Origin: Halodesulfovibrio marinisediminis DSM 17456 | Lineage (GTDB): Bacteria > Desulfobacterota > Desulfovibrionia > Desulfovibrionales > Desulfovibrionaceae | DNA: 64,000 bases | Direction: 5' to 3' | Assembly (NCBI RefSeq): GCF_900129975.1 | Contig: NZ_FSRG01000005.1 | Span: 558,001 to 622,000, forward strand | Shown here: positions 62,439-64,000 of the stretch, piece after piece | Position numbering within the stretch: the first letter of the stretch is position 1 | Layout of the letters: each line of letters opens with the position of its first letter | Made by a program: the position numbers and the translations under genes | Notes under the pieces: generated by a model | The model's database searches: none | Told to the model about the DNA's origin: nothing | Seen by the model: the letters and a program-made list of their open reading frames with translations, nothing else

Positions 62439-64000
62439 TACTTAATGAAGTAGCGTTGAAAAGGCAGTCCGTTGTATTTGTATTCTTATGGCTTGTAGTA
62501 TTAGCTGGTTTAAGCAGTTACTTTTCACTGCCGCGTGAAGCTGAACCGGATATTACAATCCCATATATCTTCGTTAATACTACATACGACGGTGTTGCCC
62601 CTGAAGATATTGAAAAGCTTGTCACTGTTCCTCTTGAACGAAAACTTAAAGGGCTCGCTGATGTTGAAGAGCTTAGATCAACATCCAAAGATGGTGAATC
62701 CGCCATTGCTATTAAGTTTTTACCAAGTGTAGATATCGATGATGCATTGCAAAAAGTGCGTGATAAGGTTGATCAGGCTAAAGGGGATCTTCCAAGTGAT
62801 CTAGAAGATGATCCTCTTGTTTCTGAAGCAAACTTCTCAGACCTGCCGACAATGCAGGTGGTTCTGTCGGGGCAGTTTAGTCTAAAGCGGCTTAAAGTGT
62901 TTGCAGAAGATTTGGAGGACAAGCTTGAATCTGTTCAAGGTGTTCTTGATGCACGTCTTATCGGCGGCCTTGAACGTGAGATTCATGTAGAGTTCGACCT
63001 CGACCGTATCGCGGCATACAATGTGCCATTCAACGCATTGGTGAATTCGGTTGAAAAGGGCAACGTGAACATGCCGGGCGGTTCCATGGATATTGGTGAT
63101 GCCCGCTATCAAGTGCGAGTGCCGGAGGATTTTCAAAATCCTTCTGAAATTAATAATATTGTTGCGTTCGTGCGTGACGGTAAGCCTGTGTATCTTCGTG
63201 ATATTGCGTCAATTCGTGACCATTACAAAGATCCAGTTACCCGAAGCCGTATGAATGGGCAGAATGCTGTTACACTTCAAATTATTAAGCGAAGTGGTGC
63301 GAATATTGTTGCGGTAAACCAAGGCGTTACTGTTGCTCTTGAAGAAGCAAAGAAGTTTCTTCCTCCGACCCTGCAACTTGATGTTGTGGGTGACAGAGCA
63401 GATGACGTTCGCATGATGGTGTCTGACCTTGAGAACAACATTCTTACAGGTCTTGTTCTGGTACTTGGCGTTGTATTCTTTTTTATCGGTGGTCGATCAG
63501 CGTTTTTTGTTTCTATTGCGATCCCGCTTTCGATGCTCATTACCTTTGTACTACTGCGTATGTTGGGCATTACGCTTAACACGGTTGTGCTGTTTTCGCT
63601 TATTTTGGCCCTCGGTATGCTGGTAGATAACGGCATTGTTATTGTAGAGAATATATACAGGCACATGCAGGAAGGCAAAGGCCGTTTCGAAGCGGCAATG
63701 GATGGTACAAATGAGGTGGCATGGCCTGTTATTACCTCAACTCTGACAACGGTAGGCGCCTTTTTCCCGATGATATTCTGGCCGGGTGTTATGGGCGAGT
63801 TTATGTCCTACTTGCCTCGAACAGTTATTCTTGCTTTGTTTGGTTCTTTGTTTGTTGCGCTTGTGATTAACCCGGTCCTTTCTTCACGCTACCAGACTGC
63901 GACCCCGCCTAAGTTTGCAGATAGCGGCGAGGAAAACATTACCGGAGGACGTCGCATCTATTTAGCGATGTTGAATTGGTCTCTGGATCATCGCTGTGCT
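62435..64000 (+). CDS. RND efflux transporter, partial (runs off the right edge)
   Basis: At least 522 residues with no stop before the window ends. Start ATG overlaps the adaptor's TGA. The N-terminus ALKRQSVVFVFLWLVVLAGL is the first membrane segment; the periplasmic part and LGMLVDNGIVIVENIYRHM (about residue 396-414) follow. The second acidic residue of the usual DD proton-relay pair reads Asn here, seen in other HAE-type pumps. Third gene of the tetR operon. Confidence 0.93.
   Translation, partial: MILNEVALKRQSVVFVFLWLVVLAGLSSYFSLPREAEPDITIPYIFVNTTYDGVAPEDIEKLVTVPLERKLKGLADVEELRSTSKDGESAIAIKFLPSVDIDDALQKVRDKVDQAKGDLPSDLEDDPLVSEANFSDLPTMQVVLSGQFSLKRLKVFAEDLEDKLESVQGVLDARLIGGLEREIHVEFDLDRIAAYNVPFNALVNSVEKGNVNMPGGSMDIGDARYQVRVPEDFQNPSEINNIVAFVRDGKPVYLRDIASIRDHYKDPVTRSRMNGQNAVTLQIIKRSGANIVAVNQGVTVALEEAKKFLPPTLQLDVVGDRADDVRMMVSDLENNILTGLVLVLGVVFFFIGGRSAFFVSIAIPLSMLITFVLLRMLGITLNTVVLFSLILALGMLVDNGIVIVENIYRHMQEGKGRFEAAMDGTNEVAWPVITSTLTTVGAFFPMIFWPGVMGEFMSYLPRTVILALFGSLFVALVINPVLSSRYQTATPPKFADSGEENITGGRRIYLAMLNWSLDHRCA

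Overview
The window reads as chromosome of a sulfate-reducing deltaproteobacterium of the Desulfovibrio/Halodesulfovibrio type. Three things point there: a DsrC (dissimilatory sulfite reductase partner) gene, a selenocysteine-containing periplasmic FdhAB formate dehydrogenase, and many chemotaxis and two-component sensor genes. The lineage is inferred from gene content, not from a database match. I saw no rRNA, tRNA or CRISPR array, and no intact insertion sequence.

Region 1 (1-7000): a lone STAS-domain protein converges on mobB (molybdopterin-guanine dinucleotide protein with an added Fe-S domain). Then come fdhB and fdhA, whose UGA at 4862-4864 is read as selenocysteine 192. A 76-residue unknown ORF precedes fdhA, and a transposase-derived gene lies upstream. 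Region 2 (7000-14100): a lipoprotein solute-binding sensor, a histidine kinase and a receiver-STAS response regulator form an apparent signalling operon. A glycine-zipper lipoprotein and a convergent chemoreceptor follow. Region 3 (14158-17403): moaA, mobA, fdhD and fdhE form a tightly overlapping cofactor/maturation operon for the formate dehydrogenase.

Region 4 (17880-36955) is the most intriguing part: thirteen genes on the minus strand, many overlapping. Read from the promoter end (right to left), they encode a radical-SAM/TPR protein, four GT-B glycosyltransferases, a histidine phosphatase, a polysaccharide-deacetylase-like protein, a minimal FtsX permease, a methyltransferase and a MacB/LolD-type ATPase. 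Last come a 1657-residue fusion of a degenerate M28 peptidase-like ectodomain to an FtsX permease and two large OPT/DUF6785-like membrane proteins. I know of no described pathway with this set; I infer a surface glycan or glycoconjugate assembly and export/remodelling machine.

Region 5 (37000-48700): a small HMA_2-like protein, an orphan NarX-type kinase, and a CadC/SmtB-type ArsR regulator. Next come a GntR/FCD regulator with a 19-bp palindrome in front of it and a TSUP (TauE/SafE) anion exporter, then an orphan YnjB-like binding protein overlapping a nucleoside hydrolase. An unknown small protein, dsrC with a structured leader, a CBS-ACT protein and an unsplit LarC complete it. Region 6 (48785-64000): a MarR regulator behind an AcrAB-type RND pump, adenine deaminase, a glycerophosphodiesterase and a PAS-containing chemoreceptor. 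A TetR-controlled second RND pump follows; its permease runs off the right edge.
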